Position numbers and translations under genes: made by a program
Origin: Streptomyces sp. LHD-70
GTDB lineage: Bacteria; Actinomycetota; Actinomycetes; Streptomycetales; Streptomycetaceae
Assembly (NCBI RefSeq): GCF_031157275.1
Contig: NZ_JAVIFW010000020.1
Span: 62,001 to 126,000, forward strand
Reading direction: 5' to 3'
DNA: 64,000 bases
The notes under the pieces: generated by a model
Database searches by the model: none
What the model was told of the DNA's origin: nothing
What the model saw: the letters and a program-made list of their open reading frames with translations, nothing else
Shown here: one piece after another, positions 1 through 7,864 of the stretch
How positions within the stretch are numbered: the first letter of the stretch is position 1
How the letters are laid out: every line of letters begins with the position of its first letter

Positions 1-452
1 TCCAGATGCGGCGCGGTGAGCTCACCGGCACGTTCGGACGCCTCGCCCGTCGGACGCACCACGACCCGGCGCCGGTCGTCCCGCCGGACCCGCCGCACGA
101 TCAGACCGCCGCGCTCAAGCCGGTCGAGCAGCGCCGAGACACTGCCCGGCGTACGACCGAGCCGGACCGCGAGCAGCCCGGGGGAGACCTCCTCGTCGGC
201 GCCGCGGAGAAACTCCAGACACCGAAGGTCCGTCTCGTTCAGCCCCATGAGCCGCGCCACTTCACGCTCGGCCTCACGGAACGTGTCCCGGTACTCCTGC
301 CCGGCGTCACGCAGACCGGTGAGGTGACTCTCGCGCGGGTGTGAGGGCTCCGTACGGCGCTGGTGCCGGGCCGGGGGTTCTGGATCCCCGCGGCCGCCCG
401 GCTGCTCGGCGTCGTGCCGTGCCGGGCCGAAGTCCCGTGTCGTGACGTCCAT
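1..452 (-). CDS. MarR-family transcriptional regulator (3' end outside window)
   Basis: The first 150 codons are visible; the gene runs off the left edge. A poorly conserved N-terminus of about 45 residues is followed by a winged-helix DNA-binding domain: the segment LNETDLRCLEFL, then VSPGLLAVRLGRTPGSVSALLDRLE as the recognition helix region, and a basic wing with RRDDRRRVVV. This is the classic MarR layout. The ATG at 452 was chosen because GGAGGGG lies 8 bases upstream. Its partner or target cannot be seen. Known MarR proteins repress neighbouring genes and respond to small phenolic or oxidative ligands; nothing here identifies the ligand. Confidence 0.85.
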   Translation of the reverse strand, partial: MDVTTRDFGPARHDAEQPGGRGDPEPPARHQRRTEPSHPRESHLTGLRDAGQEYRDTFREAEREVARLMGLNETDLRCLEFLRGADEEVSPGLLAVRLGRTPGSVSALLDRLERGGLIVRRVRRDDRRRVVVRPTGEASERAGELTAPHL

Positions 453-584
453 GTGATGCTTCCCCTCCCGAGGGTCCCGCCGGGTGTGTGCTTACTTCTT
501 CCGAAACCGTTGCCCTGGCGGCGGGCGGCAGAAGTGGCCGAAGTGGCTGCCATGCCGGACGGCATCCCTTGATCCATCACGGAC

Positions 585-720
585 AGTCCGCCATGAACAG
601 TCCGTCACCGTAAGTCCGCCACCTGTTAGTCCGTCACCTGTCAGTCCGTCACAACGAGTCCGTCCGCCACCGTCGGTCCGCTCATGTCGGCGCGGACCGC
701 CACCGTCAGTCCGCCACCGG
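585..720. repeat. Imperfect direct repeats of AGTCCGYCACC
   Basis: About seven or eight spaced copies of a core resembling AGTCCGTCACC or AGTCCGCCACC lie upstream of the MarR gene and run into the last codons of the kinase at 706. Spacing is about 14-19 bp. The spacing is more regular than chance would suggest and could represent stacked operator half-sites for the MarR regulator, but no dyad symmetry is obvious. Confidence 0.45.
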
Positions 721-1509
721 CAGCACCGCCACGGCGCGCAGGCCGCCGCTCCCGCCCCGGCCCAGTTCGAGCCGGCCGCCCGAGGCGGCGAGCAGGGCCG
801 CGGCGATCGTCAGGCCGAGGCCCGTGCCGCTGCGGCCGTGCCCCGAACTGCCGCGCCAGAACGGCTCGCAGGCGCGCGCGATCTCCTCGTCCGCCATACC
901 GGGCCCCTGGTCCGCGACCTCGACCCGTACCGCGGCGCCGGCCGCACGCACGACGACCGCCACCGAGCCGCCGGCCCCGGACACGTGCAGCGCGTTGTCC
1001 AGGAACACGTCGAGTGCCTGCTCCAACGTGCCCCGCACCTGAACACCCGTACACGCGACCCCGTCCAGGCACAGCCGCACCCCGCGTGCCCCGGCCGGAG
1101 CCGACCAGGCGTCGACCCGGCCCGCCGCGACCCCGAGCGCGTCGACCGTCTCGGTCGGCGGGCTGCCCCCGTCGATGGAACCCCAGGCGAGGACCTGTTC
1201 CAGCACGTGCGCGAGCCGCTCCACCTCGTGCAGGATGCCGCGGACCTCCCGCCGGGCCCGGTCGTCGCCCGGCCCGAGCAGATGGTCCTGGAGCAGTTCG
1301 AGCCGCAGCCGTACGGAGGACAGCGGGCCGCGGACCTGGTGCGCGGCCGCCGCGGCGGCCGACGGCGAGCCCTCCGCGGGAAGCGTGGGCGCGTCGACGG
1401 GCGAGAGACGGGCGGGGGAGGGGCCGGGGGAGACGGGGGAGACGGGGGAGACGGGGGAGACGGGGGAGACGGAGGGGACGGAGGAGATGCGGGAGGCATC
1501 GACGGTCAT
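706..1509 (-). CDS. Sensor histidine kinase (short, no visible membrane segments)
   Basis: 267 aa. The N-terminus holds a run of SPV tripeptides encoded by 9-bp repeats, then a dimerisation/phosphoacceptor segment with AAHQVRGPLSSVRLRLELLQ, in which H lies in the HxxRxPL context typical of HisKA. An HATPase_c domain follows with the N box (FLDNALHVS), G1 box (ADQGPGMADEE) and G2 box (GTGLGLTIAAAL). No transmembrane or PAS sensor region precedes the kinase core, so this is a soluble or truncated kinase. It lies 17 bp downstream of the OmpR-type regulator on the same strand and is presumably its partner. Confidence 0.85.
   Translation of the reverse strand: MTVDASRISSVPSVSPVSPVSPVSPVSPGPSPARLSPVDAPTLPAEGSPSAAAAAAHQVRGPLSSVRLRLELLQDHLLGPGDDRARREVRGILHEVERLAHVLEQVLAWGSIDGGSPPTETVDALGVAAGRVDAWSAPAGARGVRLCLDGVACTGVQVRGTLEQALDVFLDNALHVSGAGGSVAVVVRAAGAAVRVEVADQGPGMADEEIARACEPFWRGSSGHGRSGTGLGLTIAAALLAASGGRLELGRGGSGGLRAVAVLPVAD
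1425..1482. repeat. 9-bp tandem repeat inside kinase gene
   Basis: Five to six near-perfect copies of gggggagac encode the Ser-Pro-Val repeat near the kinase N-terminus. Because the unit is a multiple of three, copy-number change would alter linker length without breaking the frame. Confidence 0.8.
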
Positions 1510-1526
1510 CGCGGAGCCACCCCCGC

Positions 1527-2453
1527 TCAGACGTACGCGGCGTCCGGCACCGTCATCCGGTAGCCGACACCGCGCACGGTCTCGATCCATTCCGTGCTGC
1601 CGAGCTTGGCGCGCAGCGAGCCCACGTGGACGTCGAGCGTGCGCGTGGAGCCGAACCAGTTCTCGTCCCACACCCGCGCCATGATGTCCTGACGCTCCAT
1701 CACCGTGCCCGGATCCTCCATCAGCATCGCGAGCAGGTTGAACTCCTTGCGCGTGATGCGCACTTCGGCATCGTTCAGGAACACCTTGCGGGTACGCGGG
1801 TCCAGGCGCAGCGGACCGGCACGGAGCGGGCCGCCCGCCCCGGCCGGCGCCTCCGGCCCCGCGGCGGGCACCGCAGTCGTGGCCCCGGACACCGCAGCCG
1901 CCGGCGCGGACATGGGTGCCGCGACCGGCGCCGGGAGCGCTGCCACCGGGGCCGGTCGCGGGGTCGGGACGGACACCGGGCCGGAAACAGGGCCGGGGAG
2001 CGGCACCGGTGCCGGGCCGCCGAGAGGGGGCGCGGTGGGGGCGGCAGGGGCGGCAGGGACGGCAGTTGCAGGGACCAGGGCCGCGGCATGCTGCGCGCAG
2101 CCGCCCGCCCGCCGCGAGACCGCCTGGATACGGGCGATCAGCTCGTACCGGCCGACGGGCTTCGGCATGAAGTCGTCCGCCCCCAGATGCAGCGCCATCA
2201 CCCGGTCCAGCTCCTCCGTACGACCGCTGAGCGCGATCACCGGCACGCACGACCGCTCGCGGATGCGCCGGCACACCTCGTGCCCCTCCAGGTCGGGCAA
2301 CCCGAGGTCGAGCAGGACCAGTTCGGCACCGTCGAGCCGCCCGAGGGCCTCCGTGCCCGTGCAGACCCGGTGCGCCTGGTGGCCGTGGACCTCGAGGGTC
2401 TGCTCCAGAGCCTCGGCGACCCCGTCGTCGTCCTCGACGATCAGAACGTTCAT
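1527..2453 (-). CDS. OmpR/PhoB-type response regulator with long Pro/Ala linker
   Basis: 308 aa. Receiver domain about residues 1-120, with acidic pocket EDDD near the N-terminus, phosphoacceptor Asp in VLLDLGLPDLEG, ALSGR and K in FMPKPV. The C-terminal winged helix (about 215-305) shows RKVFLNDAEVRITRKEFNLLAMLMEDPGTVMERQDIM and the closing ETVRGVGYR motif. The two domains are separated by about 90 residues of Pro/Ala/Val low-complexity sequence, far longer than usual for the family. The ATG at 2453 has GGGAGG upstream; an in-frame upstream start would add an implausible tail. It forms an operon with the kinase at 706-1509. Confidence 0.9.
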   Translation of the reverse strand: MNVLIVEDDDGVAEALEQTLEVHGHQAHRVCTGTEALGRLDGAELVLLDLGLPDLEGHEVCRRIRERSCVPVIALSGRTEELDRVMALHLGADDFMPKPVGRYELIARIQAVSRRAGGCAQHAAALVPATAVPAAPAAPTAPPLGGPAPVPLPGPVSGPVSVPTPRPAPVAALPAPVAAPMSAPAAAVSGATTAVPAAGPEAPAGAGGPLRAGPLRLDPRTRKVFLNDAEVRITRKEFNLLAMLMEDPGTVMERQDIMARVWDENWFGSTRTLDVHVGSLRAKLGSTEWIETVRGVGYRMTVPDAAYV

Positions 2454-2782
2454 CGATCGTGCCTCCCGTCGGCGGAGCCCGCGGACCCCGTGGACCCCGC
2501 TGCACCCTCGCAGTTCACATACTTGTCGAACGGCTTGCTTTTCAATTCTTAGCAAGCCGGTCGACCGGTCTTCAATAACGGAAGGTCAGCCGGCGCCCAG
2601 GGGAGCATCCGCGGATGTGTCTTTCGGGGTACGGCGACCGCCGCGCCCCGCGCCGACCCGGCCGCCCGCGTCCCGGGGTTGACCCTTTCCGAACGCCCCC
2701 CGGTAGGGTGCGCGAGGTACGCTCCGAACCTCGAGGGCGGTGCGGCCAGGGGAAGTTGGCTGGTCGGAGAGGGGGCGAGGGG
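2454..2782. other. Divergent intergenic region between two two-component systems
   Basis: About 330 bp separates the OmpR-type regulator (minus) and the NarL-type kinase (plus). The part next to the OmpR gene (2515-2580) is relatively AT-rich and probably holds its promoter. The kinase start is preceded by a G-rich Shine-Dalgarno tract at 2770-2782. No tRNA, repeat or convincing extra gene was seen. Confidence 0.5.
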
Positions 2783-3880
2783 ATGGCGGCGGAGCACGGC
2801 GCACGCAGCACGGCAGCCGTTCTGCTCGAACACCGCACCGACGAGGTGCTCGCCGCCTACGAGGCGTCCCTGCACAGCACCGGCAGCTCACTGCTCCGCG
2901 AAGAGCCCGACGCCCGCCGGTACGTCGCCGAGGCCCGGCAGATACTCGCCCACGTCAGCGCCGAACTGCACCGCGGAACCTACTTGCCGCACCGTACGGA
3001 AGCCCCCGCCCCCGAGGTCCCGCCGGGCGGCCCGCGCACCCACCCCGTCGAATCGGGGCGCGCCGCGGCCGCCCTCTTCGACGCCGTGACCGTCGTCCTG
3101 CTCGGCGTGCCCGAGGAGGACCGGCCCTCCGGCGCGGAGACCGCCGTACTCTTCTCGCTCCTGCACCGCCAGATCGTCGCGCGGCACACCGCCCGCTCCG
3201 TCGCCCACATCGGCTACCTCCTGGAGCGGCTCCGCAGCGCCCACGACGACGAACGGCGCCGCATCGCCCGGGAGTTGCACGACGAGGTGGCCGGCCAGCT
3301 GGGCTCCGCCCTCAACGGTTTCGAGCTGCACGACCTCTACCAGGAGAGCGGCCGCGACGCCCTGGCCCGCGACAAGCTCGGCACGGCCCGCGACTCCGTC
3401 CGCGAGTCCCTCGGCAGCCTGCGCGACGTGATGACGGGCCTGCGCCACCGCATCGACGAACCACTGCGCACCGGACTCGCCCGCGACCTGGAGGACCTGG
3501 GCGCGGCAGCGGGCACGGGCGACGGCGAGGTGCGCATCACCGTCACCGGCGACGAGTCCCGGCTGCGGCCCGGTGTCGCCGAGGAGCTGTTCCTGATCGT
3601 CCGCGAGGCGCAGCGCAACGCGCTCAGGCACGCCCGCGCCCGGCACATCACCGTGGCCGTGCACGTGGCGCCCGAAGAGGTGCGGGGCGTCGTGGAGGAC
3701 GACGGGGTCGGATTCGACCCCAGGACCACGGCCCCGCGGGGCCACAGCGGCATGCTCTCCATGCGGGAGCGCGCCGAACTCCTCGGCGGCAGCGTCGCCG
3801 TGGAGTCCCAGGCGGGCCGGGGAACCCGCATTCTGGTCTTCGTACCGTTGAGGGGGACGACAGGTGGAGACGACACATAG
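2783..3880 (+). CDS. NarL-type sensor histidine kinase (HisKA_3)
   Basis: 365 aa, soluble by eye. The N-terminal 170 residues are an all-helical sensor region without an obvious membrane segment. The HisKA_3 motif follows: ERRRIARELHDEVAGQL, with the phosphoacceptor His. The HATPase_c domain shows EAQRNALRHARA as the N box, DDGVGFDPR as the G1 box and GHSGMLSMRERAELLGG towards the end. The ATG at 2783 is preceded by a G-rich Shine-Dalgarno stretch. Its stop overlaps the GTG start of the next gene, so kinase and regulator are translationally coupled. The signal sensed cannot be deduced. Confidence 0.9.
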   Translation: MAAEHGARSTAAVLLEHRTDEVLAAYEASLHSTGSSLLREEPDARRYVAEARQILAHVSAELHRGTYLPHRTEAPAPEVPPGGPRTHPVESGRAAAALFDAVTVVLLGVPEEDRPSGAETAVLFSLLHRQIVARHTARSVAHIGYLLERLRSAHDDERRRIARELHDEVAGQLGSALNGFELHDLYQESGRDALARDKLGTARDSVRESLGSLRDVMTGLRHRIDEPLRTGLARDLEDLGAAAGTGDGEVRITVTGDESRLRPGVAEELFLIVREAQRNALRHARARHITVAVHVAPEEVRGVVEDDGVGFDPRTTAPRGHSGMLSMRERAELLGGSVAVESQAGRGTRILVFVPLRGTTGGDDT

Positions 3881-4526
3881 AGCCGTACGCGTACTCATCG
3901 CCGACGACCACACGCTGTTCCGCGAGGGCATCGGGGAGATCCTCACCGCGGCCGGCGGCATCGAGGTCGTGGGCTCCGCCCACAGCGGCGAGGACACCTG
4001 CCGCAAGGCGGCCGAACTCCACCCGGACGTCGTCGTCCTCGACGTCGAGATGCCCGGCCAGGGCATCCGCGAGACCCTGCCGCAGCTGCGCCGCGTCTCC
4101 CCGCACTCCCGGATCGTCGTCCTGACCATGCACGACGACGTGGTCCTCGCCCGCGAACTCCTCGCGCTCGGTGCCGGCGCCTACCTCGTCAAGGGCTCGA
4201 CCCGGCACGAGCTGCTCTCCGCGATCCACAGCGTCGTCGTCGACCGCGGTCCGGGACATGTGATCCTCTCCGTCTCCCAGCAGGGCCTCGATCGTGTCGA
4301 CAACACCCCGGGCGAACTCCTCTCCGCCCGCGAACGCGAGGTCCTCGGCCTCACCGCCGAGGCCATGAGCAACTCCCAGATCGCCCGCAGACTCTCCATC
4401 GCCGAGGGCACAGTCAAACGCCACCTGCGCAACATCTACGCCAAACTCGGCGCGGTCTCCCGCCTGGACGCGGTCAACAAGGCGGTGGCGGCGTCCTTGA
4501 TCCCGCCCCCGGAGAACCGGAACTAG
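3864..4526 (+). CDS. NarL/FixJ-family response regulator
   Basis: 220 aa. The receiver domain has the DDH acidic pocket, phosphoacceptor Asp in VVVLDVEMPG, VLTMHDD, and K in AYLVKGSTR. A LuxR-type helix-turn-helix follows at about 145-205: LSAREREVLGLTAEAMSNSQIARRLSIAEGTVKRHLRNIYAKLG. The GTG start overlaps the last 17 bases of the kinase gene, fixing the pairing. The target genes are not apparent. The neighbour on the right is convergent, only 30 bp away and unrelated. Confidence 0.92.
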   Translation: METTHRAVRVLIADDHTLFREGIGEILTAAGGIEVVGSAHSGEDTCRKAAELHPDVVVLDVEMPGQGIRETLPQLRRVSPHSRIVVLTMHDDVVLARELLALGAGAYLVKGSTRHELLSAIHSVVVDRGPGHVILSVSQQGLDRVDNTPGELLSAREREVLGLTAEAMSNSQIARRLSIAEGTVKRHLRNIYAKLGAVSRLDAVNKAVAASLIPPPENRN

Positions 4527-4556
4527 GCCGTCTCCTTCGGATCTTGCCGGGCCCCG

Positions 4557-5420
4557 TCACGCCCCGGTGTGCCCGAGCCGGACGGGATTCGCCGCCTCCG
4601 ACCCCCGTACGACCGTCCCCTCGCGCAGCACCCACCCCTCTCCGTCGGCCGTCGCCCCGCGCAAGCCCTCCACCGCGTCCGCGCCCGTGAGGCGGGTGAG
4701 TCGGGTGAGGCGGGGCGTGGCGAGGGAGGCGAAGGCATAGGTGCGGGCCGGGGTCCAGTCGGTGCTCTGGCGGAGGCGGGCCGCCATCGGGGCGAAGTCC
4801 TCCGGGCCGGACGCCACCACCCAGGCGTCGGGGGCGGGGCGCGTCAGCCGGCGGGCCGGGCGCAGCCAGGACGCCGCCTCGCGCGGCCAGTCCACCGTCG
4901 CGAGGACCTCGCCGCCCGCCGCCTCCCAGGCACGGGCGAACGCCTCGGCGGCGCGCCGGGCCGACGGCTGCCGCGCGTGGCCGAGGGAGACGGTTCTCGT
5001 TCGGGTCCCGCTGCCGGTCCCGGGGTCTGTCAACTGGGCGAGCAGGCAGGCCAGTTCGGCTTCCGTATGGCCCGCACGGTCCTCAGGGCCGCCCGCATGG
5101 TCCTCATGGCCACGGCCCTCGGCGGGCTCGGGCTGCGCGCGGGCCTGCGTGGACCGCCAGCGCGCATACCGCTCCGGCAGGCAGATCGCGCAGGGCCGGT
5201 AGCCCGCCGCGAGTGCGGTCGCCTCGTCGGCGAAGAAGACGCGCTGCGCCACGTACCCGCCGCGCTCGATCGCGCGCCGGGCGGACGGGCAGTCGAGACG
5301 CCCGTACAGCCGCCCGCGCCGGTAGCCGCCGAGGGCGCCGGGACGTGTGCTGACGTACGGCCGGCCGTCGGCGCCGAGCAGCGTGTAGCGGCCCGGCGCC
5401 GGGGAGGCGGGCGGGGTCAC
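4557..5420 (-). CDS. Ada-type metal-binding domain protein with a C-terminal substrate-binding-like domain
   Basis: 287 aa, GTG start overlapping by 4 bases the stop of the alkyltransferase gene upstream. Residues about 10-85 match the N-terminal zinc domain of Ada: YGRLDCPSARRAI and GYRPCAICLPERY. Three of the four zinc cysteines are visible; the usual fourth is Ala in CPSA, a variant I recall from free-standing Ada-like proteins. The remaining about 190 residues (AWVVASGPEDFAPMAARLRQ and on) resemble a periplasmic-binding-protein fold fragment, but I cannot name it. Coupling to an Ogt homologue suggests a role in the alkylation-damage response rather than methyl transfer itself. Confidence 0.6.
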   Translation of the reverse strand: MTPPASPAPGRYTLLGADGRPYVSTRPGALGGYRRGRLYGRLDCPSARRAIERGGYVAQRVFFADEATALAAGYRPCAICLPERYARWRSTQARAQPEPAEGRGHEDHAGGPEDRAGHTEAELACLLAQLTDPGTGSGTRTRTVSLGHARQPSARRAAEAFARAWEAAGGEVLATVDWPREAASWLRPARRLTRPAPDAWVVASGPEDFAPMAARLRQSTDWTPARTYAFASLATPRLTRLTRLTGADAVEGLRGATADGEGWVLREGTVVRGSEAANPVRLGHTGA

Positions 5421-5938
5421 AGCGGCAGCTCCAGCTGCGGTTGCAGTGCGCCCTCGTGCGTGAGCAGCGCCTCCTTGCGCGGGATACCCGCCGCGTACCC
5501 GCGCATCGAGCCGTCGGCGCCGATCACCCGGTGGCAGGGGCGGACGAGCAGCAGGGGGTTCGCCCCGATCGCCGCACCCACCGCGCGGACCTCCTCGCGC
5601 CCCACCCCGAGCCGCTCGGCGAGCGCCCCGTACGTGGTGGTCGTGCCGTACGGGATGGCGTCCAGGGCCTGCCAGACGCGCTCCTGGAACGCGCTTCCCC
5701 GGGTGCTGAACTCCAGCCGGAACTCGGTGAGTTCACCGTCGAAGTACGCGCGGAGCTGCTGGACGGCCGCGTCGAACGCCTCCGGTGCGCGCCGCCATCC
5801 GGGCTCGACGCGCGGCGCGCCCCGCTGCCCCGGCATGGACAGCGAAACCAGCGCCGCCCGCCCCGGCGCACCGGGGGACTCCTCGCCGACGAGCAGCAGT
5901 TCGCCGACCGGGCTGTCGACGGTCGTGTAGAGCGTCAT
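5417..5938 (-). CDS. ogt: Methylated-DNA-[protein]-cysteine S-methyltransferase
   Basis: 173 aa, the normal length for an Ogt-type enzyme. It removes the alkyl group from O6-alkylguanine in DNA in a suicide reaction onto its own cysteine. The catalytic motif PCHRVIG is present, preceded by the recognition-helix region EEVRAVGAAIGANPLLLV, and YGTTTTYGALAERLG matches the family start of the C-terminal domain. The ATG start giving MTLYTTVDSPVGELLL fits the family; the upstream in-frame ATG would add 15 odd residues. It forms a coupled pair with the Ada-like gene downstream. Confidence 0.92.
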   Translation of the reverse strand: MTLYTTVDSPVGELLLVGEESPGAPGRAALVSLSMPGQRGAPRVEPGWRRAPEAFDAAVQQLRAYFDGELTEFRLEFSTRGSAFQERVWQALDAIPYGTTTTYGALAERLGVGREEVRAVGAAIGANPLLLVRPCHRVIGADGSMRGYAAGIPRKEALLTHEGALQPQLELPL

Positions 5939-6046
5939 CGTGTCGCTCCTTTCTGTGCACTCACCACTGTGGCCCCCGCGCACACCGACGGCTGGCGGTT
6001 TTCGGACGTGGAAGCGGCGTGCGTTCCGGCGGGAGCCACGCAGGCG

Positions 6047-7669
6047 CTACGCGGCCGTCCGCGCCGCCGCGTGCAGGCCGAGCGGCGGCCGGCCCGCGGC
6101 GGCCGCCGGCGCGAGAGGAGCGGGCCGCTCGGCGCACAGCCGCCCGATCGAGGCGTCGATGCCCCGCGCGTCGCCGTACGCCGTGACGAGCTCGGTGTCC
6201 CAGCCGCGCACCGCGTCCGCCAGCGCCCGCAGCGCCACGTCGGCGGGCATGGCGAGCATGCCGTCCAACTCGCCCGGCACCGGGACCGGTTCGCCGTCGA
6301 AGGCGTCATCCCGTACGTCATCCCGTACGTCATCCCGTACGTCATCCCGTACGTCATCCCGTACGTCATCCCGTACGTCATCCCGTACGTCATCCCGTAC
6401 GTCATCCCGTGCTGCGACCTCTCGTACATCCGGCTCCGGGGCCCACGACGGCCAGGCCACCGCGACCGACGCGCCCTGGCGTGCGCCGGTCTCGCCCAGC
6501 TGGGCGCGGGCCGCGGCGAGTGCGCCGAGAGCGCGGCCGGTGGCCGAGCCAGGGGTGCCGAACCAGGCCGACGCCGAGGACAGCAGCACGAAGAAGCCGA
6601 GCGGCAGAGACGCCGTCGCCCGGTCCAGCTGAATGGCCTCGTCGAGCGGCCCGCCCGCGCAGTGCAGCACCCCGTCGAGGCCGCCGGACTCCCGCTGGGC
6701 GGCGGCCACGGCCGCGAGCGCGTCGGCGGGCCGGGACAGCTTCGCCCGTACGAATGTCACGCTCGCCCCGGCCCGCTCCATGCGGCGGAACGCGGCCTGC
6801 TGCTCCGCGTCCGGGTCCTGCTCGCCGGTCAGCACCAGGCGGGCGCGGTGCTCGCGGGCGAGGAGCGAGGCGAGCCGCAGACCGGTGCCGGTGGTGCCGC
6901 CGGTGATCAGATAGCGGCCGCCGTCGTGGAACACCGGGCGCCGCCCCGAGGCCGCGGTGCGCCGCTCGCGCCGGCGCAGGACCCGGACCTGGCGCCCGGC
7001 GTCCGCGTACCGCACCTCGGCGAGGCCGGGCAGTGTGGCCGCGGACAGTTCGGCGAGGGCCACGGCGAGCGGGTCACCGGCGCCGGCCGGCACCGTCTCG
7101 ACACGCACGCACACGGGCCGCAGGCCGCGCTCCCCGGCGGCTGCGGCCTGCGCCAACGAGCCGAGCACCGGGGCGAGTTCGGGCCGGGCCCGGCCGGTCA
7201 CCAGGAACGCCACCGGCAGCGGACCGCCCTCGGAACCGGCGAGCTGACCGCCCTCCGGACCGCCCTCCGGACCGTCCGCGGAGCCGGCGAGCAGGGCCTG
7301 CAGCGCCGGACGCACCAGCTCCATGGCGCGCTCCGGCCGCGTCGTCGCGGCCGGGAGGTCGAAGACCAGGGCGCGCGGGCCGCGCCCGGCCGCCCGGAGG
7401 CCGGCGAGGAACGCCGTCCACGCGGCCGGGTCGGCGTCGACGTCCAGGCCGACCCGCACCGGCCGGACGGAGCCGGGCGCCCAGGCCCGCCCGTGGTCCG
7501 CGCCATCCACGACGAGCAGCACATCGCGTGCGGTGAGCGGCACGGGCCCGGCGACCGGTGCGGGATCGGCGGCCTCCCACACCGGGGTGTACGTGACGAG
7601 CTCGGCCGGTGCCATCGTCGACTTCCCTTCCTGACGCGGGTGCGTGGGGTGCGTGGTGTGCGCGTTCAT
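6047..7669 (-). CDS. Free-standing ketoreductase-like protein, probably catalytically dead
   Basis: 540 aa. It reads like a modular PKS ketoreductase cut loose from its module. The N-terminal structural half starts LVTYTPVWEA. The Rossmann half has the nucleotide motif LITGGTTGTGLRLA and the LLSSAS serine segment. The usual YAAAN is replaced by ATGRALGAL, and the stretch that normally holds the catalytic Lys is shortened, so reduction is doubtful. Eight DDVR repeats, encoded by a 12-bp tandem repeat, sit near residue 430. The ATG at 7669 has GGAGGAAT upstream; ATG at 7615 is an alternative. It follows YcaO and TfuA on the same strand. Confidence 0.7.
   Translation of the reverse strand: MNAHTTHPTHPRQEGKSTMAPAELVTYTPVWEAADPAPVAGPVPLTARDVLLVVDGADHGRAWAPGSVRPVRVGLDVDADPAAWTAFLAGLRAAGRGPRALVFDLPAATTRPERAMELVRPALQALLAGSADGPEGGPEGGQLAGSEGGPLPVAFLVTGRARPELAPVLGSLAQAAAAGERGLRPVCVRVETVPAGAGDPLAVALAELSAATLPGLAEVRYADAGRQVRVLRRRERRTAASGRRPVFHDGGRYLITGGTTGTGLRLASLLAREHRARLVLTGEQDPDAEQQAAFRRMERAGASVTFVRAKLSRPADALAAVAAAQRESGGLDGVLHCAGGPLDEAIQLDRATASLPLGFFVLLSSASAWFGTPGSATGRALGALAAARAQLGETGARQGASVAVAWPSWAPEPDVREVAARDDVRDDVRDDVRDDVRDDVRDDVRDDVRDDVRDDAFDGEPVPVPGELDGMLAMPADVALRALADAVRGWDTELVTAYGDARGIDASIGRLCAERPAPLAPAAAAGRPPLGLHAAARTAA
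6305..6412. repeat. 12-bp tandem repeat (gtcatcccgtac), about 9 copies
   Basis: Eight perfect copies plus one near copy, in frame within the ketoreductase-like gene. They encode the DDVR repeat on the minus strand. Identical units point to recent slippage or recombination. Confidence 0.95.
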
Positions 7670-7848
7670 CGGGATTCCTCCGTGGTGCGGTCTGCCCCGG
7701 CCTTCCAGTATTGGCCCCGGGAATTCCCGGTCAAGAAGTGGCCAAAGCCATGGGGAGGACGTTCCTCTTCGTGCCGCCCTGTTCTTCCTCTTACCTCAAC
7801 TGAGCTTCTGTGCAGGGGAGTTGTCGGCACGCCGAAATCCTCCGGCAT
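7666..7848 (-). CDS. Possible 60-aa peptide between TfuA and the KR-like gene
   Basis: An open frame of 60 codons starts ATG at 7848 and ends in a TGA that overlaps the ATG of the KR-like gene (ATGA). That favours translational coupling and therefore expression. Against it, third codon positions are not G/C biased as in the neighbouring genes, the purine-rich tract upstream is almost adjacent to the ATG, and I recognise no family. It starts MPEDFGVPTTPL and has no Cys. It could be a RiPP precursor for the adjacent YcaO/TfuA enzymes or simply intergenic sequence. Confidence 0.2.
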   Translation of the reverse strand: MPEDFGVPTTPLHRSSVEVRGRTGRHEEERPPHGFGHFLTGNSRGQYWKAGADRTTEESR

Positions 7849-7857
7849 TTCCCCTGC
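7812..7857. terminator. Inverted repeat downstream of TfuA gene
   Basis: GCAGGGGA at 7812-7819 pairs with TCCCCTGC at 7850-7857, just past the TfuA stop. A smaller hairpin (tcggc/gccga) sits in the loop. It could be a terminator or attenuator between TfuA and the KR-like gene. There is no T-tract. Confidence 0.4.
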
Positions 7858-7864
7858 GTTCCGC

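Noticed and set aside
6305..6412. Array of short repeats resembling a CRISPR
   Set aside because: Units are contiguous 12-mers with no spacers, in frame in a protein gene; it is a simple tandem repeat.
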